From: a bacterium
GTDB lineage: Bacteria > Auribacterota > JABMQX01
DNA length: 64,000 nucleotides
Assembly: GCA_030691545.1 (NCBI GenBank)
Contig: JAUYEE010000200.1
Span: 1 to 64,000, forward strand
Direction: 5' to 3'
Shown here: positions 26,293 through 36,409 of the stretch, in pieces
Position numbering within the stretch: the stretch's first letter is position 1
Layout: every line of letters starts with the position of its first letter
Made by a program: the position numbers and the translations under genes
The notes under the pieces: generated by a model
Told to the model about the DNA's origin: nothing
Database searches by the model: none
What the model saw: the letters and a program-made list of their open reading frames with translations, nothing else

Positions 26293-27738
26293 TCACGTCC
26301 TTTCACCTGACATCGCGGAGAGCTTCTCAATTGCCCGGCGTATTCTCGTGAGGCATCTTTCCTTTCCGAGGACGGACATGGTCTCGAAGAGAGGAGGCGT
26401 CGCGGTGCTGCCGGTGACGGCGACTCGGATGGCCATGAACAAATGCCCCGTTTTCCAGCCGAGTTCTTCGACGAGGCCTCGCAGACCGTTTTCCAGCGAC
26501 TCGATGCCGAATTCCTCGATGGTGGAGAGCCTGTCAAGCACCTGCGAGAGGGCGGCTCTCGACTCTTCGGCGGTATGTTTCTTCGCAATGAGCAACGCCG
26601 GATCGTATTCGAGTTCGTCACGGAAGAAGAATTCGGTCAATGCCGGCGCCTCGTCGAGCCTCTTGAGGCGTTCCTGAATCAGCGGGATGACTCGGCGGAG
26701 ATAATCCGGGTCGGCGTCGGGGAGATATGGCCGTAGCCTTTTCTGAAGCTCTTCGAGCGGCAAAGCGCGGATGTAATTTCCGTTAAGCCAGTTGAGCTTT
26801 TCGATGTCGAAGATGGCCCCGGCGCGGCCGACCGCTTCAATGGAGAACGCCGCCACCAGTTCGTCAAGGGAGAAAACCTCGCGTTCCGTTCCGGAAGACC
26901 AGCCGATGAGCGCGAGAAAGTTGACCATCGCCTCGGGGAGATAGCCCCATTGACGGTAATCGCTGACCGAGGTGGGGTTCTTCCGCTTGCTCATTTTGCT
27001 GCGGTCGGGATTGAGGATAAGAGGAATGTGCCCGTAGGTCGGAGGAGTCGCCCCGAGGGCTTCGGCGAGGGCAAGATGCCTCGGGGTGTTCGAGACGTGG
27101 TCCTCCCCGCGGATGACGTGGGTTATTTTCATCTCGATGTCGTCAACGACATTGCTGAGGTGGAAAATGAAATCGCCGTCGGGCTTGACGATGACGAAGT
27201 CACCAATCTCGGCGCCGTCGAATTGCACCTTGCCGCGAATCATGTCCTCGAAGGCGATCGTTTTGTCGGGCATGCGGAATCGGATGGAATACGGTTTGCC
27301 CTGGGCTTTCGCCGCTTCCTGTTCAGCTCTGGAAAGAGTCGGGCATTTCCCCTTGTAGCGTGGAGGGAGCTTGAGTTTGAGCCGACGATTTCTCTCTTCC
27401 TCGAGTTCTTCCGGCGTGCAGAAGCATGGATAGGCAAGGTTGGCTTCGAGGAGTTTCTGAAGGGCCGCTTGATAAATCTGTTTTCTCTCCGATTGGCGAT
27501 AAGGGCCGAAGTCGCCGCCGACATCCGGTCCCTCATCCCAGTCGAGGCAAAGCCAGCGGAGGCTGTCGTAAACATCCTGTTCGAATTCCTTGCGGCTTCG
27601 CGCGACATCCGTATCCTCCAGCCGCATGACGAACGTGCCGCCGTGTTTTCTCGTAAAAAGATAGTTGAACAGCGCCGTCCGGGCAATGCCCACATGGCAC
27701 GGCCCCGTCGGCGCCGGTGCTATTCGGGTACGAATCAT
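26293..27738 (-). CDS. gltX: Glutamyl-tRNA synthetase
   Basis: RIAPAPTGPCHVGIARTALFNYLFTRKHGGTFVMRLEDTD; RSKMSKRKNPTSVSDYRQWGY (KMSKR). Confidence 0.95.
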   Translation of the reverse strand: MIRTRIAPAPTGPCHVGIARTALFNYLFTRKHGGTFVMRLEDTDVARSRKEFEQDVYDSLRWLCLDWDEGPDVGGDFGPYRQSERKQIYQAALQKLLEANLAYPCFCTPEELEEERNRRLKLKLPPRYKGKCPTLSRAEQEAAKAQGKPYSIRFRMPDKTIAFEDMIRGKVQFDGAEIGDFVIVKPDGDFIFHLSNVVDDIEMKITHVIRGEDHVSNTPRHLALAEALGATPPTYGHIPLILNPDRSKMSKRKNPTSVSDYRQWGYLPEAMVNFLALIGWSSGTEREVFSLDELVAAFSIEAVGRAGAIFDIEKLNWLNGNYIRALPLEELQKRLRPYLPDADPDYLRRVIPLIQERLKRLDEAPALTEFFFRDELEYDPALLIAKKHTAEESRAALSQVLDRLSTIEEFGIESLENGLRGLVEELGWKTGHLFMAIRVAVTGSTATPPLFETMSVLGKERCLTRIRRAIEKLSAMSGERT

Positions 27739-27783
27739 GTCCTCGAATCCGGTTCTGCAAGTGTTCTCGCGGTCGCGGGAGCG

Positions 27784-30700
27784 TTACCTCACCTCAATAA
27801 CATAGAACCTGTGCTTGACGGCAGATGGTGGAGAGCCTGTAAGGCTTCCGTTATCCACCCATGAGATCTCTCCGCCTTGCCCCTGCAACGTCGCAGCTAC
27901 GGACCAGGGCTCATTCATACTATTCGCGAATTTGACCACATAGGTTTTCTCAGACTCGGCTGGGTCTATGGTCAGCTCGAACCCCTCGACCGTGCTCGAG
28001 ATCGAAAGGGCTGGGAGGAGGCGCTCGAGGTATAGCTGAACTCCGTTGAGAAGCACGCTCTCCCCCGGGTTGGCCTTCACCTCCATCGGAACGTTCCAGC
28101 CATCGGGGCCTGGGGAGTTCGCGTCAAGATAAGCATTAAAGGCATTTTCGACGTTTATGTTACTGACCAGAACGCCCAAGTCAAACTTGCCTGAAAAAGC
28201 CCACTCGATTGAGCCGTCCGCGCCAATATCAAGTGAAGGGCTTTCCAAGTTGTCCGATGCGCCCACAACACCCATCGCTGCATAAAGAACGCGAAAGCCA
28301 CTTGGCACGTGGACCCAAGTTTGCGCCGTTCCGTCCGGTCCAAGTGCTAGGGTTTTCTGTAGCGTTGCCGTCGTAGAATCTGGGCCTTGATACAGGCTGA
28401 CTGTCTCTGTTGTTGCACGGATTAGGCACACAACCGGTACAGCAAGGTCCGCGGTCTCTTTGCTCGAAACGGTCAGCATGCCAACATATTTGCCACGCTT
28501 CACCTCCCCGGGGTACGAAATATCCCAGGAAACGTACTGCTGGTCACCAGCTGGCAGATCGCCTATTACTTTTGCCCTGTCGCCTGCAATCGGAAGAACT
28601 GTGCTGCCATCCCATAGCTGGATCTCTCCCAGCGTCGCGATTACGCTAGTCAATGCTTCTTGCCCTGACGCTTCACCAAGCCGTAATAGCAAGCTCTGCG
28701 TCGATCCTTGATCACCATCCAAGATGGCGAGAGACGGAAAGGCTGTCATCACCGCAGTCGATCGCTTGACTGGCTCATAAAAGAGAGTGACCCCGACGTC
28801 CCGTGGCCCGGGCGAAAGCAACGCCAGTTCCACTCTAAATGTCTCCCCTCCTGGGGGATCAAACAACCGAATCGAGATGGGCCGCTGAGACATGTTTGTT
28901 ACACTGCCAAGCAGTTCGTTGTATCTGATACCCTCGGCGGCTGAGTACCCAAGCCGCCGCCCTGCCGCATCGATGACGAGGATCGACATGGAATCATCCT
29001 GAGGTGCAAACAGCCGCAAGTCCGCCGCGAACAGGTTGTCCTCAGTTGAGAACTCCACTGTGATTTTTGGTGTCGAGGCGGATAGGAAAGCCGAGACCAG
29101 CTCTTGTGTCCCCACTGTCAGCTCTCTAAGCTCATGAAGCGTTAACTTGGTTTTTGTGACGAACCCGGTGGCCATCACACAATCTTCGGCAGAAGCTCCA
29201 GGGTGTTCTGCCTTAGCCAAAGGAAACGACGGGAAAACTAACTCCCCTAGTCCGAAAACCCAGTATTGCTTCGTGACGGGCGCCATTCGCCAAGGGCCAC
29301 TGTATGTGTCGACCGTCAGATAGTGAGGTTTAAATTGACTGAGGAAATTTCGACTGTAGCCCTGGTACGCTAAATCCATGGACATTCCAGCACTCGGGAG
29401 AACCTGCGCGGGGCCTCGCATGCAGCCGCTTGTGAGTATGTCTTTTGCTCCTAGGCCCAATGGCCCAAACACATCAATCGGTGACCAGATCCCATACGCA
29501 GTGACCCGAAACTCCGCTGGCACATTGCCCCTGTTATGAATCGTGGCAGTTGCTTCAGCCCGCGCCACATCCAGTCCAGGGAAACCGAGCGTGAACATGT
29601 ATGGAAGACCAAGGAACTCAGGTAAGTTTAGGTTGACCTCAGTTGTGGATTCAAAGATACTGCCGTTCTTGACGTAGTAAGGGCTCTCTGCCTCGTCTAT
29701 TAAGAAGTCAGTCACGTCATAAAATTCCTCCAGAGCAAGTCCGTTGTCCTCAGGATAGGTGCCAACCAGACTATTAGTAAAAACATATGCCATCTGAGCC
29801 TTGAGCACGACTCGCGCTTGTTGAATGATGTACTTGCCGAACCCGGACGCCGTTGTTGCCGCAGCGGCTACCCCGGCGACTGGTGCCCCAACACCTGTGA
29901 TCGCGCTCCCTATCGTGATAGCCGTCCCCGCGACTTGCACCGTTGACAGAACCGCTTCCGTACCTGCCGCCAATGCTTGCCAGTTGGACAATTCGTCATA
30001 TTGTCGTGTCATGGTCTTAAGCTTTAGCATCCCAATTCCGTCGCCAGGCGAAGGTGAAACCAAGAAGACCGTACTCCCACGACTAACCTCATTCATGGCA
30101 TCGGTACTTTCCTTTATCACGTGTCTCGCCTTTTCCAAATCTAGCTGGTCGTCGAGCTGAATGCTGGTCGCTCGCTCCCTGAAAACATTTCGAACTTCAG
30201 CCATGCTGTCACTGAAGACTGTGTCGTATTCCGACGCCCTGAAACCTGCTTGATCCAGAGGGAACGTCTGGTTGATGATGTCGTTCTTGATCCGGTTTGT
30301 CAGGGCTTGCCCGTAGAGCTGAACGAGCCTCCCTACTGCCTTGAGTAATGCCTCGGCGGATATGGCGCGATTCAGAGTGTTCATGCTGATGCCGCCAATC
30401 GCATTGCTTAGGCTTGCAACCCCCGAACCGGGATTTAGCACTGCGATCCAACTAGACACAAAGCTGTAGAACGAGAGCAGATCAGGGTCGCCGTACAGAT
30501 TGTCTGCTTTCACCTTCGTTATCATATCCGCCATGATTTGTGCGTTGTAGTCCAAAACACCGTCGCACGCATTGAGTAGCTCGTCCACATCACCAAGCAA
30601 TGTCAGCAATGATTTTGGAGTCTCGGGCGAAAGCGATAGGTTCTTGGTGATCATGCGGGCGGAGCCGGGAACATCAAAAGAAGGATATGTGTAGTTCTGG

Positions 30701-32622
30701 ATGTAGGCCGCGTTGGCTGCAACGATTACGTACGAGCCACCCGGTGGTACGTCAGGCCATCCGAAGCCACCATCTTCTCCAGTTGTCGCTGGCCCCCGGG
30801 CAGGGGTCAGGCGAGATAGGAGGGTTGCGAACGCCGGGACTATGCCGTTGAATTCATCATTAACGAGCGTCCAAAAAGGCCCACTTTCAAACAGCGCAAC
30901 CTGAACTCCCGAAAGGGCGCTCCCTGTTAAGGAGTCCTTGATTTGGCCGGAAACCGTTTGAAAAAGGCTGTCGACGAAAAGTGCTGATCTGGTTGTCGCA
31001 TGTCGCCCTTCCACTGTAAGCACAGAGTACACAACTTCATATTCACCACGTACAAGCCCGGGCACATCGAACGTCTTTGATCCTGTCCATTGTTCCATGC
31101 CGCCCGAATAGCTTAGTGTCCCCCTTGCCCGCTCAGCACCGCCCAGATCAGTCAGAGACCATGTCAGGGTTGCCTCAGTAACAGGGCCCTTTAATGTGTC
31201 TTGGAGAATCGCCCATAGGGAAAGTAATCTGGAATCCGGGTCGTAACTCTGAGCTGGGTAAATGATCACCCGCGCTTCCTGCTCGCTGCCAACGTGGACC
31301 GTCCGCATAGCCGACCACTCAGACACATCCCCACTTTTCGTGCTGGCATGAACATGCCAGTAGTACGTGCCTGTGGGCATGGGCAGCGTATTCTGCGTCT
31401 CCACGCCACTGCCTCCACCAATGATATTGGAGAAGCCTGGGTCGGTTGCTATTTGGACAGTGTACACGTCTACTTTTCCGAGGGGCTGCCACTCGAAGGT
31501 GACTGGTCCTTCAGGGAGTGTTGCGCCATCTGCAGGACCAGTTAGAGTTGGCGGACCGCGTCTGATGAACCTGTTCGAATCGGCAACATTCGGGTCGGAG
31601 GAATCCGAAACGTGACACCAGAGCGTTGTGTGTGAGGGAAGGTCTGTTGGCACCTCGACAGTCTTATCGTTGATCTCCGTTTTCTCCCATAGCACGTTGA
31701 CGAAGTTGCTATCCAGTCCCACTTTGGCGGAGTAGGGTGCTGTTCCGCCGCTCCACGCCAAAGTGGGGCGGGGTGACAAAACCTCTGCGCCGTCCTCGGG
31801 TTTCACAAGTGCGAAGGGGCCACATGGGGTTACGGTGAAGAAAATACCATTATTGCATGCGTCGAGGAGGGCTTTCCCGGTGTCGAGAAACCGAACCTGT
31901 ATCTTCCCTTCCGCGGTTCCTGTCGGATAGGTGCCATAGTCTTCACTCACTATCGTGCCATCGATGTCACAAGGGATGTCCCAGGCATGCGTGGTCGTGC
32001 CCGCAGCAAGACCCTCCACAAGTGTTGCCATATAATGAGTCGAGTGTCCCTGTCCCCACCAGTCATATCGAATGTCAATCGTCGCCGTCCCGGGAGGCTC
32101 GTCCTTCCATTCGATGTCAACCCGGCTCTCCCCGGCAGTGAAAGTCTCCCCTCCCGCAGGATAGATGAGCTCCGGATGCACTGGAGGACACTCCAGGACC
32201 GTAAACAAAACAGAATTGTTGCACGCGCCAACAAGGGCGCCTCCGCTCTCAAGAAACCGGACCTGTATCTTCCCTTCCGTGGTCGCCGCGCCGTACGTCC
32301 CATAGTCTCCACTCACTATCCTGCCGTCGATCTCACACGGGATGTGCCAGGCATACGTCGTGGTGCCCGCAGCAAGACCCTCCACAATCGTTGCCATATA
32401 GTGAGTCGAGTGCCCTTCTCCCCACCAGTCGTAGCGAATCTCAATCGTTGCCGTCCCCGCAGGCTGGTTCTTCCACTCAATGCCTACGGCGGTCTCTCCA
32501 GCCGTGAACGTCTCTCCTCCGGGGGGATAAATTAGCTCGGGGTAGGTGCACAGGCCGCACCGGCAGAAAAGGAACAGGAATGAAACGACAAGGACGCAAG
32601 TAGCGCTCGCTTTGGCATTCAT
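27784..32622 (-). CDS. Large (1612 aa) secreted multidomain protein with duplicated N-terminal module, Fn3-like and carboxypeptidase-regulatory-like segments
   Basis: Signal peptide MNAKASATCVLVVSFLFLFCRCG. Two copies of PELIYPxGGETFTAGE...ACNN(S/G)xxFTV. VSGQIKDSLTGSALSGVQVALFESG. Confidence 0.8.
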   Translation of the reverse strand: MNAKASATCVLVVSFLFLFCRCGLCTYPELIYPPGGETFTAGETAVGIEWKNQPAGTATIEIRYDWWGEGHSTHYMATIVEGLAAGTTTYAWHIPCEIDGRIVSGDYGTYGAATTEGKIQVRFLESGGALVGACNNSVLFTVLECPPVHPELIYPAGGETFTAGESRVDIEWKDEPPGTATIDIRYDWWGQGHSTHYMATLVEGLAAGTTTHAWDIPCDIDGTIVSEDYGTYPTGTAEGKIQVRFLDTGKALLDACNNGIFFTVTPCGPFALVKPEDGAEVLSPRPTLAWSGGTAPYSAKVGLDSNFVNVLWEKTEINDKTVEVPTDLPSHTTLWCHVSDSSDPNVADSNRFIRRGPPTLTGPADGATLPEGPVTFEWQPLGKVDVYTVQIATDPGFSNIIGGGSGVETQNTLPMPTGTYYWHVHASTKSGDVSEWSAMRTVHVGSEQEARVIIYPAQSYDPDSRLLSLWAILQDTLKGPVTEATLTWSLTDLGGAERARGTLSYSGGMEQWTGSKTFDVPGLVRGEYEVVYSVLTVEGRHATTRSALFVDSLFQTVSGQIKDSLTGSALSGVQVALFESGPFWTLVNDEFNGIVPAFATLLSRLTPARGPATTGEDGGFGWPDVPPGGSYVIVAANAAYIQNYTYPSFDVPGSARMITKNLSLSPETPKSLLTLLGDVDELLNACDGVLDYNAQIMADMITKVKADNLYGDPDLLSFYSFVSSWIAVLNPGSGVASLSNAIGGISMNTLNRAISAEALLKAVGRLVQLYGQALTNRIKNDIINQTFPLDQAGFRASEYDTVFSDSMAEVRNVFRERATSIQLDDQLDLEKARHVIKESTDAMNEVSRGSTVFLVSPSPGDGIGMLKLKTMTRQYDELSNWQALAAGTEAVLSTVQVAGTAITIGSAITGVGAPVAGVAAAATTASGFGKYIIQQARVVLKAQMAYVFTNSLVGTYPEDNGLALEEFYDVTDFLIDEAESPYYVKNGSIFESTTEVNLNLPEFLGLPYMFTLGFPGLDVARAEATATIHNRGNVPAEFRVTAYGIWSPIDVFGPLGLGAKDILTSGCMRGPAQVLPSAGMSMDLAYQGYSRNFLSQFKPHYLTVDTYSGPWRMAPVTKQYWVFGLGELVFPSFPLAKAEHPGASAEDCVMATGFVTKTKLTLHELRELTVGTQELVSAFLSASTPKITVEFSTEDNLFAADLRLFAPQDDSMSILVIDAAGRRLGYSAAEGIRYNELLGSVTNMSQRPISIRLFDPPGGETFRVELALLSPGPRDVGVTLFYEPVKRSTAVMTAFPSLAILDGDQGSTQSLLLRLGEASGQEALTSVIATLGEIQLWDGSTVLPIAGDRAKVIGDLPAGDQQYVSWDISYPGEVKRGKYVGMLTVSSKETADLAVPVVCLIRATTETVSLYQGPDSTTATLQKTLALGPDGTAQTWVHVPSGFRVLYAAMGVVGASDNLESPSLDIGADGSIEWAFSGKFDLGVLVSNINVENAFNAYLDANSPGPDGWNVPMEVKANPGESVLLNGVQLYLERLLPALSISSTVEGFELTIDPAESEKTYVVKFANSMNEPWSVAATLQGQGGEISWVDNGSLTGSPPSAVKHRFYVIEVR

Positions 32623-32806
32623 GAGTCATCCTCCTTACTTGATTGGTCCGCGAAAGATACGAGTGCTGATTCGCGCTTTGCTTCGACTTGCCTGCACGAG
32701 TCTTTCTCTTGACTATCACGGCCGACCATTTGTGTCAAGAGATCCCATGCCGCAATCCCCCTGGAGAGGCGACAGCCTGCGCCTCCTCGATCAAGCCACT
32801 CACGGC

Positions 32807-34531
32807 TTACGTACCGGTGCGTATCGCCTTGAGAAGGCGGGCGAGGGGGAGGGTGTTGACGACATCCTTTGCTTCGAGCCAGGCGCGGCGGGCGGTGAAG
32901 ACGCCGTATTTCATCACATCCAATTGTAGTTTTGAGTGGGCGTCGGTTGAGATTGACAGTTTCGCGCCCATTTCCTTCGCCATTCGGGCGTCAACGTCCC
33001 GCAAGTCGAGCCGGTCGGGATATGCGTTGATTTCGACGATGACATTGTTGTCTATGGCGGCTTTGATGACTTCCTTGAGGTCAACTTTGTACGGCTCGCG
33101 TTCGAGGATGAGCCGCCCGGTGGGATGACCTAAGAAGTTGACGTTCGGATTCTTCAGGGCGCGGATGATTCGCTGGGTCATCTCCTTTTCTTCCATGTTG
33201 AAGCGCGAGTGGACGGAGCCGACGACGACCTCGCACTCTTTCAAAATGTCGTCTGAGAGGTCGAGGCTGCCATCAGCGAGAATGTCCACCTCGATTCCTT
33301 TCAAAACGCGAAAACCGGACAACTTCGCGTTGACCTTATCAATCCGCTTGAGGTGCTCGGCGAGTCGTTTCTCATCGAGGCCGTTGGCGATGCGGACGGC
33401 TTTGGAGTGCTCGGTGATGGCAATGTACTCATAGCCGAGGTTCTTAGCGGCTTCGACCATTTCCTCGATGGTGTCCTTGCCATCGCTCTCCTTGGTGTGC
33501 ATCTGGAGGTCGCCGTGAATGTCAGAAAGCTCGATGAGTTTCGGGAGTTCGCCCTTCTCCGCGGCTTCGATCTCGCCGCGGTCCTCTCGCAACTCCGGGG
33601 GGATGAGCGGCAGGTCGAGCACCTTGTACACTTCCTCTTCGGATTTCCCCGCGACCTTCTTGTCGGTTTGAATCTCGAACACGCCGTATTCGCTGAGCTT
33701 CAATCCGCGGTCATTCGCCCGGCTGCGGAGGGCGATGTTGTGAGCTTTTGAGCCGGTGAAATACTGCAAGCCAGAGCCAAAACTTCCGGGTTCAAGCACG
33801 CGAACGTCAACGTGCAAACCGCAACGAAGCCGGACGCTCGATTTCGTCTCACCCTTCGCGATGACTTCCTCAACATCGTCGTAGGCGGTGAAATTGTCCA
33901 TAAGCGGGCTGTCGTTCGCGCAGATGGCGAGGATGTCGAGGTCGCCGACGGTCTCGCAGCGGCGGCGGAGGCTTCCCGAAGGCTCAAGCCGCTTCACGCC
34001 CTTCGCTTTTTTCAGATAGGCCACCAGCGCCTCGGCGTAAGAAAGGCCGACGGAGAGCTTGAATCGCCCGAGTCCGCGACGGAGGGTTGCGATTCCCTTG
34101 AGAATCTTCTCCTCGCTTTTTTCGCCCATGCCCTCCAGCTCGCGGAGCTTCCCAGCTTTCGCCGCATCTTCAAGCTTGTCCAGAGAATCAATGCCCAATC
34201 TGTCGTAAAACAGTTTGACCTTCTTCGGGCCAAGCCCCTCTATCCTGAGAAGCTCTGGAAGGCCCGCGGGCACCTTCGCCCTTTGCTCTTCGAGGAACTT
34301 GAGCTTGCCCGTCTCGACGATCTCGATGATTTTCTTGCTGATGCCTTCGCCGATGCCCGGAATTTCCCGGAGGTCTTGCCCACTCCTCACCATTGCGACG
34401 ACGCTCTCGGACATGTCCCCGAAGATTCTCGCGGCGTTCTGGTACGAGCGAATGCGGAAGGGATTCTCACCCTGGAGCTCGAGCAATTCCGCAATTTCGG
34501 CGAAAAAGTTGGCGATCTGTTTGTTTTCCAC
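32807..34531 (-). CDS. polX: DNA polymerase X family / PHP-domain 3'-5' exonuclease
   Basis: HhH (IPGIGEGISKKI, IEGLGPKKVKLFYD), pol X SGSLRRRCETVGDLDILA, PHP domain DIHGDLQMHTKESDGKDTIEEM. Confidence 0.93.
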   Translation of the reverse strand: MENKQIANFFAEIAELLELQGENPFRIRSYQNAARIFGDMSESVVAMVRSGQDLREIPGIGEGISKKIIEIVETGKLKFLEEQRAKVPAGLPELLRIEGLGPKKVKLFYDRLGIDSLDKLEDAAKAGKLRELEGMGEKSEEKILKGIATLRRGLGRFKLSVGLSYAEALVAYLKKAKGVKRLEPSGSLRRRCETVGDLDILAICANDSPLMDNFTAYDDVEEVIAKGETKSSVRLRCGLHVDVRVLEPGSFGSGLQYFTGSKAHNIALRSRANDRGLKLSEYGVFEIQTDKKVAGKSEEEVYKVLDLPLIPPELREDRGEIEAAEKGELPKLIELSDIHGDLQMHTKESDGKDTIEEMVEAAKNLGYEYIAITEHSKAVRIANGLDEKRLAEHLKRIDKVNAKLSGFRVLKGIEVDILADGSLDLSDDILKECEVVVGSVHSRFNMEEKEMTQRIIRALKNPNVNFLGHPTGRLILEREPYKVDLKEVIKAAIDNNVIVEINAYPDRLDLRDVDARMAKEMGAKLSISTDAHSKLQLDVMKYGVFTARRAWLEAKDVVNTLPLARLLKAIRTGT

Positions 34532-34742
34532 GGGGTAGCGACCTCCGAGAGAGCGAGTCCCACGAAAATGCTTGCTGGCGTCCCGCGCCTCAGAAGCGAT
34601 GCTATCAGAACGACCGCAGGTGTCAAGAGAAACGGCTATTCCGCACGGGATTTCTCTTCCACTTCAGGGGCAATTTGCGTATGATTGGCGGCATTCTGGA
34701 CGGTTAGTTTGGAGTCCTTCGAACTGTGCAGAAAGGATGAGA

Positions 34743-35183
34743 ATGAAGCGCTTATTCTTGATATTCGCGGCTTGCTGTCTCGGTCTCACCGGATGCGGCG
34801 GTGGCGGCGGGGGAATCGAACTTCCTGTGAACGTAGCAGGGAAATGGGTCGGGACGATGGATCATACGATCAATGCGATTCTGTACCATTATGCTGTGGC
34901 TCTTGTCCTGTTACAGGATGGCGCCCACGTTACCGGCACGATGATCTTAGAATACACGGACGAAGGAGGACACAGCGGACGGATAGACGGGCAAATGAGC
35001 GGCAGCCACTTCACAGGCACTCGAACCGCACGCCACGTGGTGGACATCGAGTTTGACGTGACCGGCGACACCCTTGTCGGGACCTTCACTTTCGTCAGGC
35101 CCGAGGAAAACCTTGACGAGCACGGGACCTTCATTTGCACGAGGGAAGGTGCGTCTCCGCAAGCTTCGGCAACTGCTGCTTGA
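34743..35183 (+). CDS. Putative lipoprotein, unknown function
   Basis: MKRLFLIFAACCLGLTGCGGGGGG lipobox. SD aaagga upstream. Confidence 0.65.
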   Translation: MKRLFLIFAACCLGLTGCGGGGGGIELPVNVAGKWVGTMDHTINAILYHYAVALVLLQDGAHVTGTMILEYTDEGGHSGRIDGQMSGSHFTGTRTARHVVDIEFDVTGDTLVGTFTFVRPEENLDEHGTFICTREGASPQASATAA

Positions 35184-35191
35184 TGCACATC

Positions 35192-36409
35192 TCATTCTTC
35201 CTGCGGAAGGGAGCGCACGACCTCGCGCATCACCATCTCCGCGTGCTCTGGGTCGAAATTGGCGAGAATTAGATAAGCCTCGCCCCCGATTTCCACGGGG
35301 AGAACGTGCGTGCATGCCCGTCCTTTTTCTTGAGAAGGGCCCGCGCTGCTCTGCTCGGTGCGCGGCCTTTCCGTCGCCGTCTCGACGGACGGGTTTCTTG
35401 TTCGATACCACGTTCGTGGCCCGACGGTGATGGGGGTCGTGGCGCCGAGCCCTTTCAGGGCTTGCCGGGCGTCCTCGGACGAGAGAAGCTTCACGGTGAG
35501 GAGCTCGTTGCCGCTCGCTCGATGATGCGGGCTGCTCTCGAAGTCAAGCAGCCGCGCCTCCGTTCGATACTTTGCCCGCCACATCTGAGCGGGCTTGCAG
35601 CCCGTCAGTTCCAGAAAACCGGCGTACATCGTCCGGTCCGCCATCAGCCAGCCGAGAAAGGAGACGCTCTTTCCGGCATCCCGAGCTTGCGAGGTGGGGT
35701 AGGTGCCTGTGGGAATCCAGTCCGGCGGGTCGGGCTTAATGTTCTCGTCGTCGAGGTTCCAGATGTCCTTTGGTCGCACCCAGCGCGGGGGACCGATCGC
35801 CAGACCATAGACCATGCGGGTTTCCACGAATCGTTTCGCACCGAGAAGAACGCCTTCGGATGTGGAGCCTGTGACCCGAACCAGAAAGCGCAGCGGAGGG
35901 GCGGTTTGTAGAGAAGCCCTTTGTTCTTTCGGCAATAAAAAAAGCATCTCCGAGTAAAAAGGACTTCGATCGAATTCGACAAATCCGACGTTCCGGCCTG
36001 CGAAGAAATACCCGAACCCGCCGACGTAGAAACCTCTTGTCTCCGTAAACGGAGCCGCGGGCATGTTGCCGAGTGGGGCATAGTGAAGCTCTCTATCGAG
36101 CGACCAATAGCTCGGATAGGTTAGGAGAACGGCATTTGTCGTCGGGCTGCCAACGGCAATCACGTGCCATCCGCCGCTGTGGCTCACCGGCGTCGCCAGA
36201 ACCTGCTCGTCGCTGAGAAGCTGAGCAGTATCGCTCCTTTCTCTGACCGCCTCGAAAATTAACTTTGCCGCCTGCTGTTCCTCGGTCGGCGCATTCGAAC
36301 CAATACACACGACAGCCGACGGAGCAATCTCGTCGAAAATGTCTGCCAGCGCAGGAGAACTTGTGGCCAGTGCGATGAATAAACCAGAAAGCAGACTTCT
36401 CCCAATCAT
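35192..36409 (-). CDS. Secreted hypothetical protein
   Basis: MIGRSLLSGLFIALATSSPALADIFDEIAPSAVVCIGSNAPTEEQQAAKLIFE... The start shares an ATGA overlap with the upstream gene's stop. Confidence 0.7.
   Translation of the reverse strand: MIGRSLLSGLFIALATSSPALADIFDEIAPSAVVCIGSNAPTEEQQAAKLIFEAVRERSDTAQLLSDEQVLATPVSHSGGWHVIAVGSPTTNAVLLTYPSYWSLDRELHYAPLGNMPAAPFTETRGFYVGGFGYFFAGRNVGFVEFDRSPFYSEMLFLLPKEQRASLQTAPPLRFLVRVTGSTSEGVLLGAKRFVETRMVYGLAIGPPRWVRPKDIWNLDDENIKPDPPDWIPTGTYPTSQARDAGKSVSFLGWLMADRTMYAGFLELTGCKPAQMWRAKYRTEARLLDFESSPHHRASGNELLTVKLLSSEDARQALKGLGATTPITVGPRTWYRTRNPSVETATERPRTEQSSAGPSQEKGRACTHVLPVEIGGEAYLILANFDPEHAEMVMREVVRSLPQEE

Noticed and set aside
26950-27864. 304-aa + strand ORF opposite gltX
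   Set aside because: gltX is unambiguous on the minus strand; shadow ORF. Likewise 8254-9213, 51046-52224, 56496-57785 and 37711-38631.
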